64,000 bases of DNA from contig OY282494.1 of NCBI GenBank assembly GCA_958296385.1, forward strand, positions 2,331,537 through 2,395,536, written 5' to 3'. The DNA comes from an uncultured Dehalococcoidia bacterium. GTDB taxonomy: Bacteria; Chloroflexota; Dehalococcoidia; Lucifugimonadales; UBA3495. Numbering within the stretch: position 1 is the first letter of the stretch; every line of letters begins with the position of its first letter. Of this stretch, positions 1 to 8,564 are shown piece after piece. The notes beneath the pieces were generated by a model, which saw only the letters and a program-made list of their open reading frames with translations, was not told the origin of the DNA and did not search any database. The translations under genes and the position numbers were made by a program.

Positions 1-192
1 CATCAACCCGTCAAAGCCCACTTCCTCGGAGTACTGGTACTCGTCCAGGTACATATTGTAGAGGAAATGGCCCTCCTGAGGGTCAAAGTTGGAGTTGGAG
101 AAAGTGAGCCGCACCGCCTCGTTAGGCGAATTGCGGACGTCCTCCTCGGTATAATTGACGTAAGCCCGTTCGGTAAAACGCATCAAAAACAT
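1..192 (-). CDS. LLM-class flavin-dependent oxidoreductase, N-terminal fragment
   Basis: Only the first 64 codons are present; the gene runs off the left edge. The start is the ATG at 190-192, with GGAGG at 200-204, seven bases upstream. The translation begins MFLMRFTERAYVNYT and continues through NMYLDEYQYSEEVGFDGLM. That stretch resembles the first beta-alpha unit of luciferase-like (LLM) monooxygenases, where a similar E-x-G-F-D-G segment precedes the flavin pocket. Such enzymes use FMN or F420 to oxidise small organic substrates; the substrate cannot be told. A second LLM enzyme lies at 22502-23515. Confidence 0.75.
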   Translation of the reverse strand, partial: MFLMRFTERAYVNYTEEDVRNSPNEAVRLTFSNSNFDPQEGHFLYNMYLDEYQYSEEVGFDGLM

Positions 193-204
193 AAACCGGC
201 CTCC

Positions 205-599
205 TTAAGGCGCAGGCTGGATAGCACCGGCAGCAGCGGCGGAGCGGGAAAAGGCCACGATGCCGCGCCGCGCACGCGCGCCCCATAATACACCGAAACG
301 GTGGGGGTGGGGGGCTTGGAGGGGAAGGTGTTCTTAGCTTGCGCTGAAATTGAATTTGGCCCATCGGTTCCAGCAGACAACGCCAGCGAATACACCGGCT
401 CCGCCTCCGGCATCCGCTCGTACAGCCGCAGGAATGGCCAGCCCCGCGCGCAATCACCCGGGCGGATGAGGGTTTCCCACTCCGCACGCACGCCAGCCCC
501 GCGCGCCCCCGCAATCACCGGGCAACGTTCCGTTTTAGGTGGTTTGGTTGTAGGATGCCGGCAAATGTTTGGCCGGCAGTTGGCGGGAGGGGCGTTGCT
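205..599. other. Intergenic stretch without a supportable gene
   Basis: About 400 bases lie between the divergent LLM gene and the transposase remnant. Open frames exist on both strands, but none has a plausible start with a ribosome binding site or a recognisable product. The stretch contains a degenerate direct repeat built on GCCAGCCCCGCGCG (near 438 and 492). It may be decayed coding sequence or flank of the insertion element. Confidence 0.5.
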
Positions 600-1182
600 A
601 TGGGATTGCTTTATGATTTGGAAACCCGGTTGGATCGGCAACTGCCCGTCCGGTTGCAGCCGTCGTTGCGGCAGGCTTTGGATGATTACCAGCCCCTCTG
701 CCCGGACTGCGGCCTGGCGATGCACCGGCATCATCACTACGCCCATACCATCACCACCCATTACGGCACAATTCCGCGTGAGCGACGGGGATGCGGCCAT
801 CGCATCGGCCATCCTGATGGCTATGGCCGGCCTGCGCCGCATCAGCTCTGCCATTTTCACGTGCTGCGGGAGTACCGGCGGAACATTGGGGAGACTGGCC
901 GGCGGCGCAGCGATTGCTGGCGTCATCCGGCCTGATGGAGGCCCGGGGTTACGCGGCGCGGGTGCAGTGTTGACCGGAGGCCAGTGGATGTACTGGTGTC
1001 GGAAAGCCCTGCCGGAGGGACTGCGCCATCTGGCCACTGGGCAAGCGCGCTTCAAGGCAACCTCTCGTTTGGAACGGCACAACCGGGAACTGCGGCGTAG
1101 GGAAAGAATGGGCACGGTCTGGATACCCCACAACCTTATGGCACTGCTCCAAAACCGGGGCCTCATAAACCAAACCGCCTAA
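600..1182 (+). pseudogene. Decayed transposase
   Basis: A start at 600 follows GGGAGGGG and opens MGLLYDLETRLDRQLP, then a zinc-ribbon-like CPDCGLAMHRHH segment typical of the N-terminus of some DDE transposases. The same frame later reads HQLCHFHVLREYRRN, like the HQ-C-H-H segment of a DDE domain, and stops near 935. The C-terminal part continues in another frame from about 960 (TSRLERHNRELRRRERMGT... to the stop at 1182), a common transposase ending. The total is about 190 codons, roughly half a normal transposase, so there is both an internal deletion and a frameshift. I could not assign an IS family or find terminal repeats. Confidence 0.65.
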
Positions 1183-1212
1183 AACGCAACGCTACCAAGT
1201 GACAAAACGGTG

Positions 1213-1242
1213 CTGACAGTTGTCGGGCGCAGGTGCTATAAT
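1213..1242 (+). promoter_or_regulatory. Promoter of the rpsF-ssb-rpsR operon
   Basis: CTGACA at 1213-1218 and a perfect TATAAT at 1237-1242 are separated by 18 bases. The predicted transcription start, near 1249, leaves a leader of about 30 bases before the TTG start of rpsF. It is the first sigma-70-like element after the dead transposase. Confidence 0.7.
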
Positions 1243-1279
1243 CGGTGGCACGCTTGCGCCAAATTATCAGGAGTCTAAC

Positions 1280-2206
1280 TTGCGCCACTTTGAACTTGTA
1301 GCGATTCTCAGTCCCATGCTCAACCAGGATGAAGCCTCGGCAACCTGGGATGACATCAAATCGTTCATCTCCAACCGCGACGGCGCCATCACCGCCGAGC
1401 AGGTTTGGGGCACCCGCCGGCTGGCTTACCCCATCCGCAAGGGGAATTACAATTTCCTGGAGGGGGCGTATTACCTCAGCTCTTTTACGGTTGAGGATGC
1501 GTTCAACCGGGAGTTGGAGAACTATCTGCGCCTTGACGAGCGGGTTTTGCGCTCGCTGGTAGTGAGCTGCGAAGGGCCGCTGCCGGACCGCCCGGCGCCG
1601 GGCCAGTTGACTGCGCCATCCCGTTACATCCCGCCCGGACGGGGGCGGCGGCCCGATGGCGGCGGCCCGATACCGGATGCGCCGGGCGGCGGCTTTGGCG
1701 ATCGTGGGCCGCAACCCGCCCCGGCCGCTCCGGCCCCGGCGGCAGCTCCGGCAGCCCCAACCGACGCAGCGCCGGCACCGCCAGCCGCAACTGCCCCGGC
1801 CGACGCTCCGGCAGCCCCAACCGACACGGCGCCGGTGCCGCCAGCCGCAACTGCCCCGGCCGACGCTCCGGCAGCCCCAACCGCTGCTCCGGCAGCCGAT
1901 GCGCCATCGCCAGCGGCCGAGGCTCCGGCAGTCCCAACCGTTGCTCCGGCAGCCGATGCGCCATCGCCAGCGGCCGAGGCTCCGGCAGTCCCAACCGCTG
2001 CTCCGGCAACCGATGCGCCAGCGCCGCCGGCCGAGGCTCCCGCAGCGGTTGCCGAACCTGCGCCGGCCGCACCACCCGCGCCGCCGGCCGATGCTGTGCC
2101 GGAGCCGGCTCCCCAAGCGGAACCGGCCGCGTCTGCCGAACCACCCGCGCCCGCCGAACCGGCCCCTGAACCCGGGGCCAACGCTGACGCCGACGCTCAG
2201 GCTTAG
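1280..2206 (+). CDS. rpsF: 30S ribosomal protein S6 with a long Ala/Pro-rich tail
   Basis: Residues 1-95 are an S6 domain (LRHFELVAILSPML near the start, then WGTRRLAYPIRKGNYNFLEG, a conserved S6 block); S6 binds 16S rRNA together with S18. The start chosen is TTG at 1280, preceded by AGGAG at 1269-1273; the in-frame start further upstream would put residues within the promoter. S6 is usually about 95-130 residues, but this one is 308. After a Gly/Arg/Pro linker come about 170 residues of Ala, Pro, Asp and Glu built from tandem repeats. It is followed by ssb and rpsR, the classic order. The tail is unlikely to sit inside the ribosome and its role is unknown. Confidence 0.93.
   Translation: MRHFELVAILSPMLNQDEASATWDDIKSFISNRDGAITAEQVWGTRRLAYPIRKGNYNFLEGAYYLSSFTVEDAFNRELENYLRLDERVLRSLVVSCEGPLPDRPAPGQLTAPSRYIPPGRGRRPDGGGPIPDAPGGGFGDRGPQPAPAAPAPAAAPAAPTDAAPAPPAATAPADAPAAPTDTAPVPPAATAPADAPAAPTAAPAADAPSPAAEAPAVPTVAPAADAPSPAAEAPAVPTAAPATDAPAPPAEAPAAVAEPAPAAPPAPPADAVPEPAPQAEPAASAEPPAPAEPAPEPGANADADAQA
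1741..2056 (+). repeat. In-frame tandem repeats in the rpsF tail
   Basis: Two 60-bp units (1741-1800 and 1801-1860, nearly identical, 20 codons each) are followed by three 57-bp units (1886-1942, 1943-1999, 2000-2056, the last degenerate, 19 codons each). Both periods are multiples of three, so the repeats lengthen the S6 tail without shifting the frame. The encoded peptides alternate Ala-Pro with acidic residues. Confidence 0.9.
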
Positions 2207-2214
2207 TACCGACG

Positions 2215-2703
2215 ATGAACAAAATAATCATCATTGGCAACTTGGGCCGCGACCCGGAGATGCGCTATTCCGCCTCCGGCAACCCGATGACGTCTTTCAG
2301 CATTGCAAGCAGTCGTAGGTACACGACCGCCGCCGGGGAGCGCCGGGAGGAAACGGAGTGGTTTAACTGCACCGCCTTTGGCCGTCTAGCGGAGACGTGC
2401 AATCAGTACCTCGGACGCGGCCAGCAAACTTATATCGAAGGCCGTTTGAGCACACGCGAGTATAATCGCCGCGATGGAACGCCCGGATTCTCTCTGGATG
2501 TGACGGTTACCGAAATGCACCTGCTGAGCCGCCGGGATGACCAGATGGACAGCGGCGGCTACGCCGGCCAGGGCAGCGGCAGCAGCTACGGCGGCGACCG
2601 CGGCAGCTATGGCAGCGACCGTGGCGGTTACGGCGGCGATGGCGGCGGCTATGGCAACAGCGGCGCTGATTCGCCAAACGACGTTGACGACCTGCCTTTT
2701 TAG
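2215..2703 (+). CDS. ssb: Single-stranded DNA-binding protein
   Basis: Binds single-stranded DNA in replication and repair and recruits partner proteins through its tail. It begins [18 protein letters not shown], and residues 1-105 form the OB fold ([12 protein letters not shown], then [11 protein letters not shown]). A Gly/Ser/Tyr/Asp linker follows, and the protein ends DDLPF, the conserved acidic tip that docks partners (DDIPF in E. coli). At 162 residues it is normal in length. It starts nine bases after the rpsF stop and lies in the same transcript. Confidence 0.97.
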   Translation: MNKIIIIGNLGRDPEMRYSASGNPMTSFSIASSRRYTTAAGERREETEWFNCTAFGRLAETCNQYLGRGQQTYIEGRLSTREYNRRDGTPGFSLDVTVTEMHLLSRRDDQMDSGGYAGQGSGSSYGGDRGSYGSDRGGYGGDGGGYGNSGADSPNDVDDLPF

Positions 2704-2777
2704 CCGGCCCCTTTCAAAGAGATAAACCAACTAACCAATTCCAGAGTTTTCGCCCCGATTTGGAGAATTTGCCGCGC

Positions 2778-3260
2778 ATGACTACACCCGCACCGTCAAC
2801 CCCGCCTCAACCCTCTGCACCGCCGCCCGCTGCTGCGCCGGCCGGTGCTCCGCAAGGCGCTGCGCCGCCGATGGGCCCGCGTCCGGCCGGCGATGGGCCG
2901 CCCCGTCGTCCCGGCGGGTTTGGGGGTGGGCCCGGGGGGCCACGGCCCGGCGGCGGGCCCGGGGGACGCCCGCCCGGACGGGGGGGGCCGCGCGGCGGTG
3001 GCCGGGGTGGTCGTCGCTATGGGCCGCGCCGGCGGGTTTGCAACTTTACCGTTGAGGGCGTTACGCCTGACTACAAGGACGTTGACCGGCTGCGCCGTTA
3101 TATTTCGGAGCAGGGCAAGATTGAGCCGACCCGCAAAACCGGCACGTCGGCCAAAAACCAGCGGCTGCTGGCCATCGCCATCAAGCGCGCCCGCTACCTG
3201 GCGCTGCTGCCTTACGCACCGGAGCACAGCATCAACATCGGGATGCGCCCCGGCCGTTAG
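2778..3260 (+). CDS. rpsR: 30S ribosomal protein S18 with Pro/Gly-rich N-terminal extension
   Basis: The C-terminal 80 residues are S18 ([20 protein letters not shown], later [20 protein letters not shown]), the partner of S6 on the platform of the 30S subunit. The first 80 residues are an extension rich in Pro, Gly, Ala and Arg ([26 protein letters not shown]) absent from typical S18 of 70-80 residues. I chose ATG 2778, with GGAG at 2762-2765; a TTG at 2760 in the same frame would add six residues. Third gene of the S6-SSB-S18 operon. Confidence 0.93.
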   Translation: MTTPAPSTPPQPSAPPPAAAPAGAPQGAAPPMGPRPAGDGPPRRPGGFGGGPGGPRPGGGPGGRPPGRGGPRGGGRGGRRYGPRRRVCNFTVEGVTPDYKDVDRLRRYISEQGKIEPTRKTGTSAKNQRLLAIAIKRARYLALLPYAPEHSINIGMRPGR

Positions 3261-3274
3261 CCCGGAGCCTGACG

Positions 3275-4441
3275 ATGCTGAACCTGTCGCTGCCCTGGAA
3301 ACGCGGCGCCGAAACTGCGGACGCGGAACCTCCGGAGCCAACGGGGCCGCGTCCGGCGCGGCGCCGGGGCGGACGCAACCGGCGGCTGGGCGCCGAAAGC
3401 AGCGCAGCGATTGCCGCCGCCCGGGCCCGTCGCCGTCTGGAAAGCCGCCGGCAGCGCATCGCCCTGATTGTCGGGGCCGTGCTGATTCTGGCCATCGTCG
3501 GGGTCGTTGCGGTTGGCGTGTACCAGCAGTTCATCCGCCCGCCGCACATAATGGCCGGCGAAATTCGCGAAGTCCGGTTCACGATGGGCGATTTGGTGGA
3601 GCGCATCCGGGTGCTGCAAGGCATCAATCGCTACCAGGGCGGGCAGGTGGATTTCAGCCGGATACCGTTCCAGCTGCTAACCGACTTGCTGCACGCCGAA
3701 ATACTGCGCCAGGCCGCCCCCGGCTTGCAGATTAACGTCACCGACGAGGACATCGATAACACCATCCGCAACCGATTCCGTCCGGAGGCGCAGCCCGGCC
3801 AGGAGGTTGACGACGCCCAGCTGGACCGGGAGTTTGACAACAACTACACCAACTTTCTAACGCAGGTGAACCTTACCGACGGCGCCTATCGCCGCATCGT
3901 GGAGGAGCAGCTGCAAGAGCAGGGGCTGTTCTTTTTGATGCTGAGCCGGATACCGGAGGAGGCCCCCCAGGTGGAAATCCAGGCCATCACGATGAACGTG
4001 AACAGCGACGCTGACCCGGCGGCGGTGCGCGAGCGGCTGGATCTGGGCGAGGACTTTGGCAGCGTTGCCGCCGAACTAACCGGCACCGACGGCTACATCG
4101 GCTTTGTGCCGCAGGGGGCGTTCCCGGAGTTTGACGCTTACCTGTTCGGAGAGGGCGACAATCCGCCGCTGCTGGATGCCGGCGAAATCTCCGATCAGAT
4201 ATACGTTGACGAAACTATCATCCTGTTGCAGCCGCTCAGCGACATCGAGAACCGGGAAGTCAACCCGCAGATGATGTTTCGGATGGCATCCGGGCTGGTT
4301 GACCAATGGAAGGACGACCAGCTGGCGCAGGGTTCCGATGAGGGGTGGGTCAAGATTAATTTTAACAGCGAGCGCTATCGCTGGGTAACCGATCAAGTGA
4401 AGCTCACGCGCCCGCGGGTCACCCCGCCGCCACAGCAGTAA
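3275..4441 (+). CDS. Membrane-anchored SurA/PrsA-like foldase (parvulin-type candidate)
   Basis: A basic, Arg-rich cytoplasmic segment (residues 1-62) is followed by one membrane helix (about 63-85, IALIVGAVLILAIVGVVAVG) and an extracytoplasmic domain of about 300 residues. The latter looks like a SurA_N chaperone domain (FQLLTDLLHAEILRQAAP, then ITDED-like VTDEDIDNTI) followed by a divergent peptidyl-prolyl isomerase region ending TIILLQPLSDIENREV. Such proteins assist folding of exported proteins. It lies 14 bases after rpsR, so it probably shares the transcript. The isomerase active site is not obvious, so a chaperone-only role is possible. Confidence 0.7.
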   Translation: MLNLSLPWKRGAETADAEPPEPTGPRPARRRGGRNRRLGAESSAAIAAARARRRLESRRQRIALIVGAVLILAIVGVVAVGVYQQFIRPPHIMAGEIREVRFTMGDLVERIRVLQGINRYQGGQVDFSRIPFQLLTDLLHAEILRQAAPGLQINVTDEDIDNTIRNRFRPEAQPGQEVDDAQLDREFDNNYTNFLTQVNLTDGAYRRIVEEQLQEQGLFFLMLSRIPEEAPQVEIQAITMNVNSDADPAAVRERLDLGEDFGSVAAELTGTDGYIGFVPQGAFPEFDAYLFGEGDNPPLLDAGEISDQIYVDETIILLQPLSDIENREVNPQMMFRMASGLVDQWKDDQLAQGSDEGWVKINFNSERYRWVTDQVKLTRPRVTPPPQQ

Positions 4442-4490
4442 GCGGCGCGGGAGCCGGCCGGCGTTGGGAATGGGGAACGGTGCAATCAGG

Positions 4491-4553
4491 ATTGGACGGC
4501 AGGGGCAAGATTGGACGGTGAAATCAGCATTGGACGGTGAGATTAACATTGGA
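4491..4553 (+). repeat. 19-bp tandem repeat before hom
   Basis: Three full 19-bp units starting ATTGGACGG (4491-4509, 4510-4528, 4529-4547) and a fourth partial ATTGGA (4548). Nineteen is not a multiple of three, so the array is not maintained as coding sequence, which bears on the hom start. It is one of several short tandem duplications at gene ends in this window. Confidence 0.9.
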
Positions 4554-5840
4554 TTGATGGGGCTGGGCACCGTTGGCGGCGGCGTGGCGGCGGCTTTGCT
4601 GGACAATGCCGAGGCCATCCGGCGCAAGACGGGCCGCGCGGCCCGGCTCCGGCGCGTGCTGGTGCGGGATGCCGGCCGGACGCGTCAGCCGGCGCTCCCG
4701 CCGGGTACGCTGACCGTCAATCCGGAGGACATCCTGTCCGACCCGCAAGTCCACGTCGTAGTTGAAACTATCGGCGGCGATGCGCCGGCCGGCGAGTATC
4801 TGGAAAGGGCTTTGGCCGCCGGCAAGCACGTGGTTACGGCGAACAAAGAGGTTATGTCCCGGAGGGGCCCGGCTTTGATGGCGCTGGCCCAGGAGCGGCA
4901 AGTCAACCTGCTTTTTGAGGCATCGGCTGGCGGTGGTATTCCCATCGTCGGCTGCTTGATGTCCCAGCTGCTGGCCAACGACATTCATTCCATCCGCTCC
5001 ATCATCAACGGCACGACCAACTACATTCTCACCCGAATGGCCCGCAGCCAGACGGCGTTTGGCGATGCGCTGGCGGAGGCGCAGGAACGGGGGTACGCGG
5101 AGGCTGACCCGACCAACGACATTGAGGGGATTGACGCCGCTTACAAGCTGTCCGTGCTGGGCAGCCTGGCCTTTCACCGGCGCATACCGCATCAGGCCAT
5201 ATTCACCGAGGGCATCAGCCGGCTGGCGCCGGAGGATTTTCGCTACGCCGCCGAGCTGGGCTACGCCATCAAGTCGCTGGCCATCGCCGCCGCCGCGCCG
5301 GATGGCGGCATCCAGGCCCGCGTGCATCCCGCTCTCGTGCCGGAGGACCACCTGCTGGCCAAAGTGGATGGCGTGTATAATGCGGTTGAGGTTACGGGCA
5401 ATCTTTGCGGGCAGATTATCCTGCACGGTCAAGGCGCCGGCCGGGACGCCACGACCAGCGCAGTGATGGGCGACCTGCTGAACATTCTACGCACCATTGA
5501 CAACGCAGACGGGCCGCCGCCGCTGCCCTTGCCCGACGGCGGCAGCCCGGACGCCGCGCATCAGGTACATCCGATTGACCAGTTATCCAGCGCCTACTAT
5601 ATGCGCCTGACCTGCGCCGACCAGGCCGGCGTGCTGGCCCAGATTGCGCGCATCCTGGGCGACGGCAACATCTCCATCGCAACCGTCATTCAGAAAGACA
5701 CCGACCCCGGCAGCGGCACGGCGCAGCTGGTAATCACAACCTACCCGGCCCGGGAAATGGACGTGCAAACCGCGTTGCAGTCGGTGGCCCGGCTGGGCGT
5801 CGTCGCCAGCGTCAACAACCTCATTCGCATCGAGGAATAG
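4530..5840 (+). CDS. hom: Homoserine dehydrogenase
   Basis: Reduces aspartate semialdehyde to homoserine, the branch point to threonine and methionine. The N-terminal Rossmann motif is GLGTVGGG, followed by KHVVTANKEVMSRRG and INGTTNYILTRM, a homoserine dehydrogenase signature. A C-terminal ACT domain (about residues 350-430, YYMRLTCADQAGVLAQIARI) suggests feedback control by threonine. The start is uncertain: TTG 4530, inside the third repeat unit, puts the Rossmann strand at the very N-terminus; GTG 4518 and ATG 4464 are in-frame alternatives. thrC follows after ten bases. Confidence 0.95.
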   Translation: MDGEINIGLMGLGTVGGGVAAALLDNAEAIRRKTGRAARLRRVLVRDAGRTRQPALPPGTLTVNPEDILSDPQVHVVVETIGGDAPAGEYLERALAAGKHVVTANKEVMSRRGPALMALAQERQVNLLFEASAGGGIPIVGCLMSQLLANDIHSIRSIINGTTNYILTRMARSQTAFGDALAEAQERGYAEADPTNDIEGIDAAYKLSVLGSLAFHRRIPHQAIFTEGISRLAPEDFRYAAELGYAIKSLAIAAAAPDGGIQARVHPALVPEDHLLAKVDGVYNAVEVTGNLCGQIILHGQGAGRDATTSAVMGDLLNILRTIDNADGPPPLPLPDGGSPDAAHQVHPIDQLSSAYYMRLTCADQAGVLAQIARILGDGNISIATVIQKDTDPGSGTAQLVITTYPAREMDVQTALQSVARLGVVASVNNLIRIEE

Positions 5841-5850
5841 CAGGAATCTG

Positions 5851-6936
5851 ATGAGCATTGGCGTATTACAGCGCTACCGGGAGCTGCTCCCGCTGAACGA
5901 GGAAACGCCGCTTTTCTCGATGGGCGAGGGCGATACGCCGCTGGTGCGGTCGCGCAGCATCGGCCCGGAACTGGGCTGCCCCGACTTGTTCTTTAAGCTG
6001 GAGGGCTGCAATCCAACCGGCTCTTTCAAAGACCGGGGTATGGTGGTAGCCATCGCCAAAGCGATGGAGGAAAACAGCATCGGCGTGATGTGCGCCTCTA
6101 CGGGCAACACCAGCGCGTCGGCGGCGGCCTACTCCGCCTACTGCGGGCTGGCGGCCTGGGTGCTGATACCCAAAGGGGAGGTGGCGCTGGGCAAACTGGC
6201 CCAGGCGATGGCCTACGGCGCGCGGATTTTGCTGGTGGACGGCAACTTTGACGCCGCCCTGGCCCTGGTGCGGGAGTTCACGCAGCACAACCCCATAACA
6301 CTGGTCAACTCGGTGAATCCGCACCGCATCGAGGGACAGAAAACCGCCGCCTTTGAGATTTCCGACTTGCTGGATGACGCGCCCGATTACCTCTTTATTC
6401 CGGTGGGCAACGCCGGCAACATTACCGCCTACTGGCGGGGGTTTGTGGAGTATCACCAGCTGGGTCACAACGACACTTTGCCCCGGATGATGGGGTTTCA
6501 GGCGGAGGGGGCGGCCCCCATCGTGCGCGGCGAGCCGGTGGCCTTTCCCCAAACCATCGCCTCGGCCATCCGCATCGGCAACCCGGCCAGCTGGAAACAG
6601 GCGGAGCGGGCCCGGGACCAGTCCGGCGGGGTGATTGACGCCGTAACCGACGACGAAATCCTCGAGGCGTACCGGATGCTGGCCTCCCGCGAGGGCATAT
6701 TCGGCGAGCCGGCGTCGGCGGCCTGCGTAGCCGGGCTGCTCAAGATGCGGCGCAACGGGCTTGACTTGGCCGGCAAGCGGGTCGTCTGCATCATCACCGG
6801 CTCCGGGCTGAAAGACCCGGACATGGCGGTGAGCAGCGCGCAGGCCAACACGCTGGAAGTGAAACCCAACCTGGAGGCGATTGAGGCGGCCATAATGGAA
6901 TCCTTACCCTCCGGCAACCGGGCCACCGGACACTAG
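5851..6936 (+). CDS. thrC: Threonine synthase
   Basis: A PLP enzyme converting O-phosphohomoserine to threonine. The Schiff-base lysine is K60 in GCNPTGSFKDRG; CASTGNTSASAAAYSAY binds the phosphate, and IPVGNAGNI and IITGSGLKDPD complete the fold-type II signature. The 361 residues match the short class of threonine synthases. It lies ten bases behind hom, so the two final steps of threonine synthesis are co-transcribed; homoserine kinase is not in this window. Confidence 0.95.
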   Translation: MSIGVLQRYRELLPLNEETPLFSMGEGDTPLVRSRSIGPELGCPDLFFKLEGCNPTGSFKDRGMVVAIAKAMEENSIGVMCASTGNTSASAAAYSAYCGLAAWVLIPKGEVALGKLAQAMAYGARILLVDGNFDAALALVREFTQHNPITLVNSVNPHRIEGQKTAAFEISDLLDDAPDYLFIPVGNAGNITAYWRGFVEYHQLGHNDTLPRMMGFQAEGAAPIVRGEPVAFPQTIASAIRIGNPASWKQAERARDQSGGVIDAVTDDEILEAYRMLASREGIFGEPASAACVAGLLKMRRNGLDLAGKRVVCIITGSGLKDPDMAVSSAQANTLEVKPNLEAIEAAIMESLPSGNRATGH

Positions 6937-6964
6937 CGCAGGAACCGCCGCCGCCGGCATCGCA

Positions 6965-7540
6965 ATGACCACTTTGCACAAAATCAACCAACCCGCCGTT
7001 GCGCTGGCCGTCGGCACCGTGCTGAAATACATTGACGAGGACAGCGCGCGGGAGGGTCTCTGGAACACGCCGGACCGGGTAGCCGAGATGTACGGCGAGC
7101 TGTTCGCCGGGGTGGGCAAAGACCCCGCCGACGAGATTGACGCCATATTCTCCGAGGGCGTTACGCAAGACCCGGTGGTCATCCGCGATATTCCTTTCTA
7201 CTCCATGTGCGAACACCATCTGCTGCCCTTTTTCGGCAGCGCCAGTCTGGTGTACGTGCCGCGTCGTCATATTGCCGGAATCAGCAAGATTGCCCGGGCC
7301 CTGGACACCGCCGCCCGCCGTCTGCAAGTGCAGGAACGCTTGACGGCGCAATGGGCGGACGCCGTGATGCGGCGCGTATATCCGATGGCGGTGGTGTGTC
7401 GCATCGAGGCCGAGCATCTGTGTATGTCAATGCGGGGGATTAGCAAGCCGGGCCACAAGGTGGTTACCACCGCAATTCGCGCTATCGATTACACCGACGG
7501 TTATTCGCGTCGCGAAATTCTGGCCCTGCTGGCGGACTAG
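6965..7540 (+). CDS. folE: GTP cyclohydrolase I
   Basis: Opens the GTP ring to make dihydroneopterin triphosphate, the first step to folate. The zinc-binding block SMCEHHLLPFFG and the second zinc cysteine in EAEHLCMSMRG are present, with VPRRHIAGISKIAR and the C-terminal TDGYSRREILALL. The length of 191 residues is standard for the type IA enzyme. It lies 28 bases after thrC on the same strand. folD, also in folate metabolism, lies 40 kb away. Confidence 0.96.
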   Translation: MTTLHKINQPAVALAVGTVLKYIDEDSAREGLWNTPDRVAEMYGELFAGVGKDPADEIDAIFSEGVTQDPVVIRDIPFYSMCEHHLLPFFGSASLVYVPRRHIAGISKIARALDTAARRLQVQERLTAQWADAVMRRVYPMAVVCRIEAEHLCMSMRGISKPGHKVVTTAIRAIDYTDGYSRREILALLAD

Positions 7541-7559
7541 CCGGGCGGCGAGTGTATCT

Positions 7560-8564
7560 ATGACTGAACTTTCGGCAGCCACCCCCTTAACGTCATTCGG
7601 GCAAATTCGCCCGCAGTGGCAGGAATTGCTGGGCCGGTCGGCGGTGAACAATCTGTACATCACCCCGGCCTGGCAGGAACTCTGGTGGAGCGCCTTTCAG
7701 GATGGCGCGTCGCTGGCCGGGTTTTACCTTACTGATGACCATGGTGACGTGGCGGCGATTGCATCGCTGTCGCGCTCCGGCGACCGCTATTCGCTGGTGG
7801 GCAACAGCGATACCTTTGACTACAACGACTTTATCATCGCCAAAGGGCTGGAGGAGCGCTTTTACCCGGCGCTGCTGGACACCATCGGGGCCAACGGCGG
7901 GCGCCAGCTGGAGCTGTTCTCCATCGGCGAGGACTCGCCCACGCTGGCGCTGCTGCCGGAGCTGGCCCGCGCGCGCGGCTACGCGGTGGACATTGCCGAG
8001 GAGGACGTGGCTCCGCGCCTGATGCTGGCGGGAACGTGGGACGAGTACCTGTCCGGCCTGAGCAAGAAAGACCGCCACGAACTGCGCCGCAAGCTGCGCC
8101 GGCTGGAAGGCCACGAGAACTGGCGCTGGTACTGCGTATCCGACGCCGCCGAAGTTGCCAGCCGGATGGACGACTTTCTGGATTTGATGCGCCGCAGCGA
8201 CGACGCCAAAGCCGAGTTTCTGACCGACGAACGCGCGGCGTTCTTTCGCGACATGGCCGCCACCACCGCCGCCGCGGGCGTGCTGCGGCTGTTCTTTATG
8301 GAGATGGACGGCAAGCCGGTTGCCGCCTCGCTGTGCCTGGATTACGATGACGTGCGGATGCTGTACAACAGCGGCCACGACCCGGAGTACCGCTATTACA
8401 GCGTGGGGCTGCTCCTCCACTCGCTGTGCCTGCGGGATGCGCTGGAAAAGGGCTACCGCTACTTTGACTTTTTGCGCGGCAACGAGCCGTACAAGTACCG
8501 GCTGGGCGGCGCCGACCACCAGCTCTACCGCATCACCCTGGATTGGGCCGGGGCGCCGGCATGA
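7560..8564 (+). CDS. GNAT-like acyltransferase of the FemAB/BioF2 type
   Basis: The 334-residue protein has the layout of the Acetyltransf_6 (CelD/BcsL/FemAB-like) family: an N-terminal half with NNLYITPAWQELWW, a basic helix KKDRHELRRKLRRLE, and a C-terminal GNAT fold with SLCLDYDDVRMLYNSGHDPE and FDFLRGNEPYKYRLGG. These enzymes transfer acyl or aminoacyl groups in cell-surface or small-molecule synthesis. Its stop overlaps the start of the glycosyltransferase gene (ATGA at 8561-8564), so translation is coupled and a shared pathway is likely. The substrate is unknown. Confidence 0.8.
   Translation: MTELSAATPLTSFGQIRPQWQELLGRSAVNNLYITPAWQELWWSAFQDGASLAGFYLTDDHGDVAAIASLSRSGDRYSLVGNSDTFDYNDFIIAKGLEERFYPALLDTIGANGGRQLELFSIGEDSPTLALLPELARARGYAVDIAEEDVAPRLMLAGTWDEYLSGLSKKDRHELRRKLRRLEGHENWRWYCVSDAAEVASRMDDFLDLMRRSDDAKAEFLTDERAAFFRDMAATTAAAGVLRLFFMEMDGKPVAASLCLDYDDVRMLYNSGHDPEYRYYSVGLLLHSLCLRDALEKGYRYFDFLRGNEPYKYRLGGADHQLYRITLDWAGAPA

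Noticed and set aside
183-1166. A long minus-strand open frame of 327 codons over the transposase remnant
   Set aside because: It is antisense to recognisable transposase segments and its sequence is Arg/Pro-rich without motifs. One short piece (FLRLYERMPEAEPVYS) looks protein-like, but it has no start or further homology.
1163-2240. Several long frames on both strands across the rpsF tail
   Set aside because: They are by-products of the Ala/Pro repeats, which leave all frames open. Only the S6 frame has a domain and a binding site.
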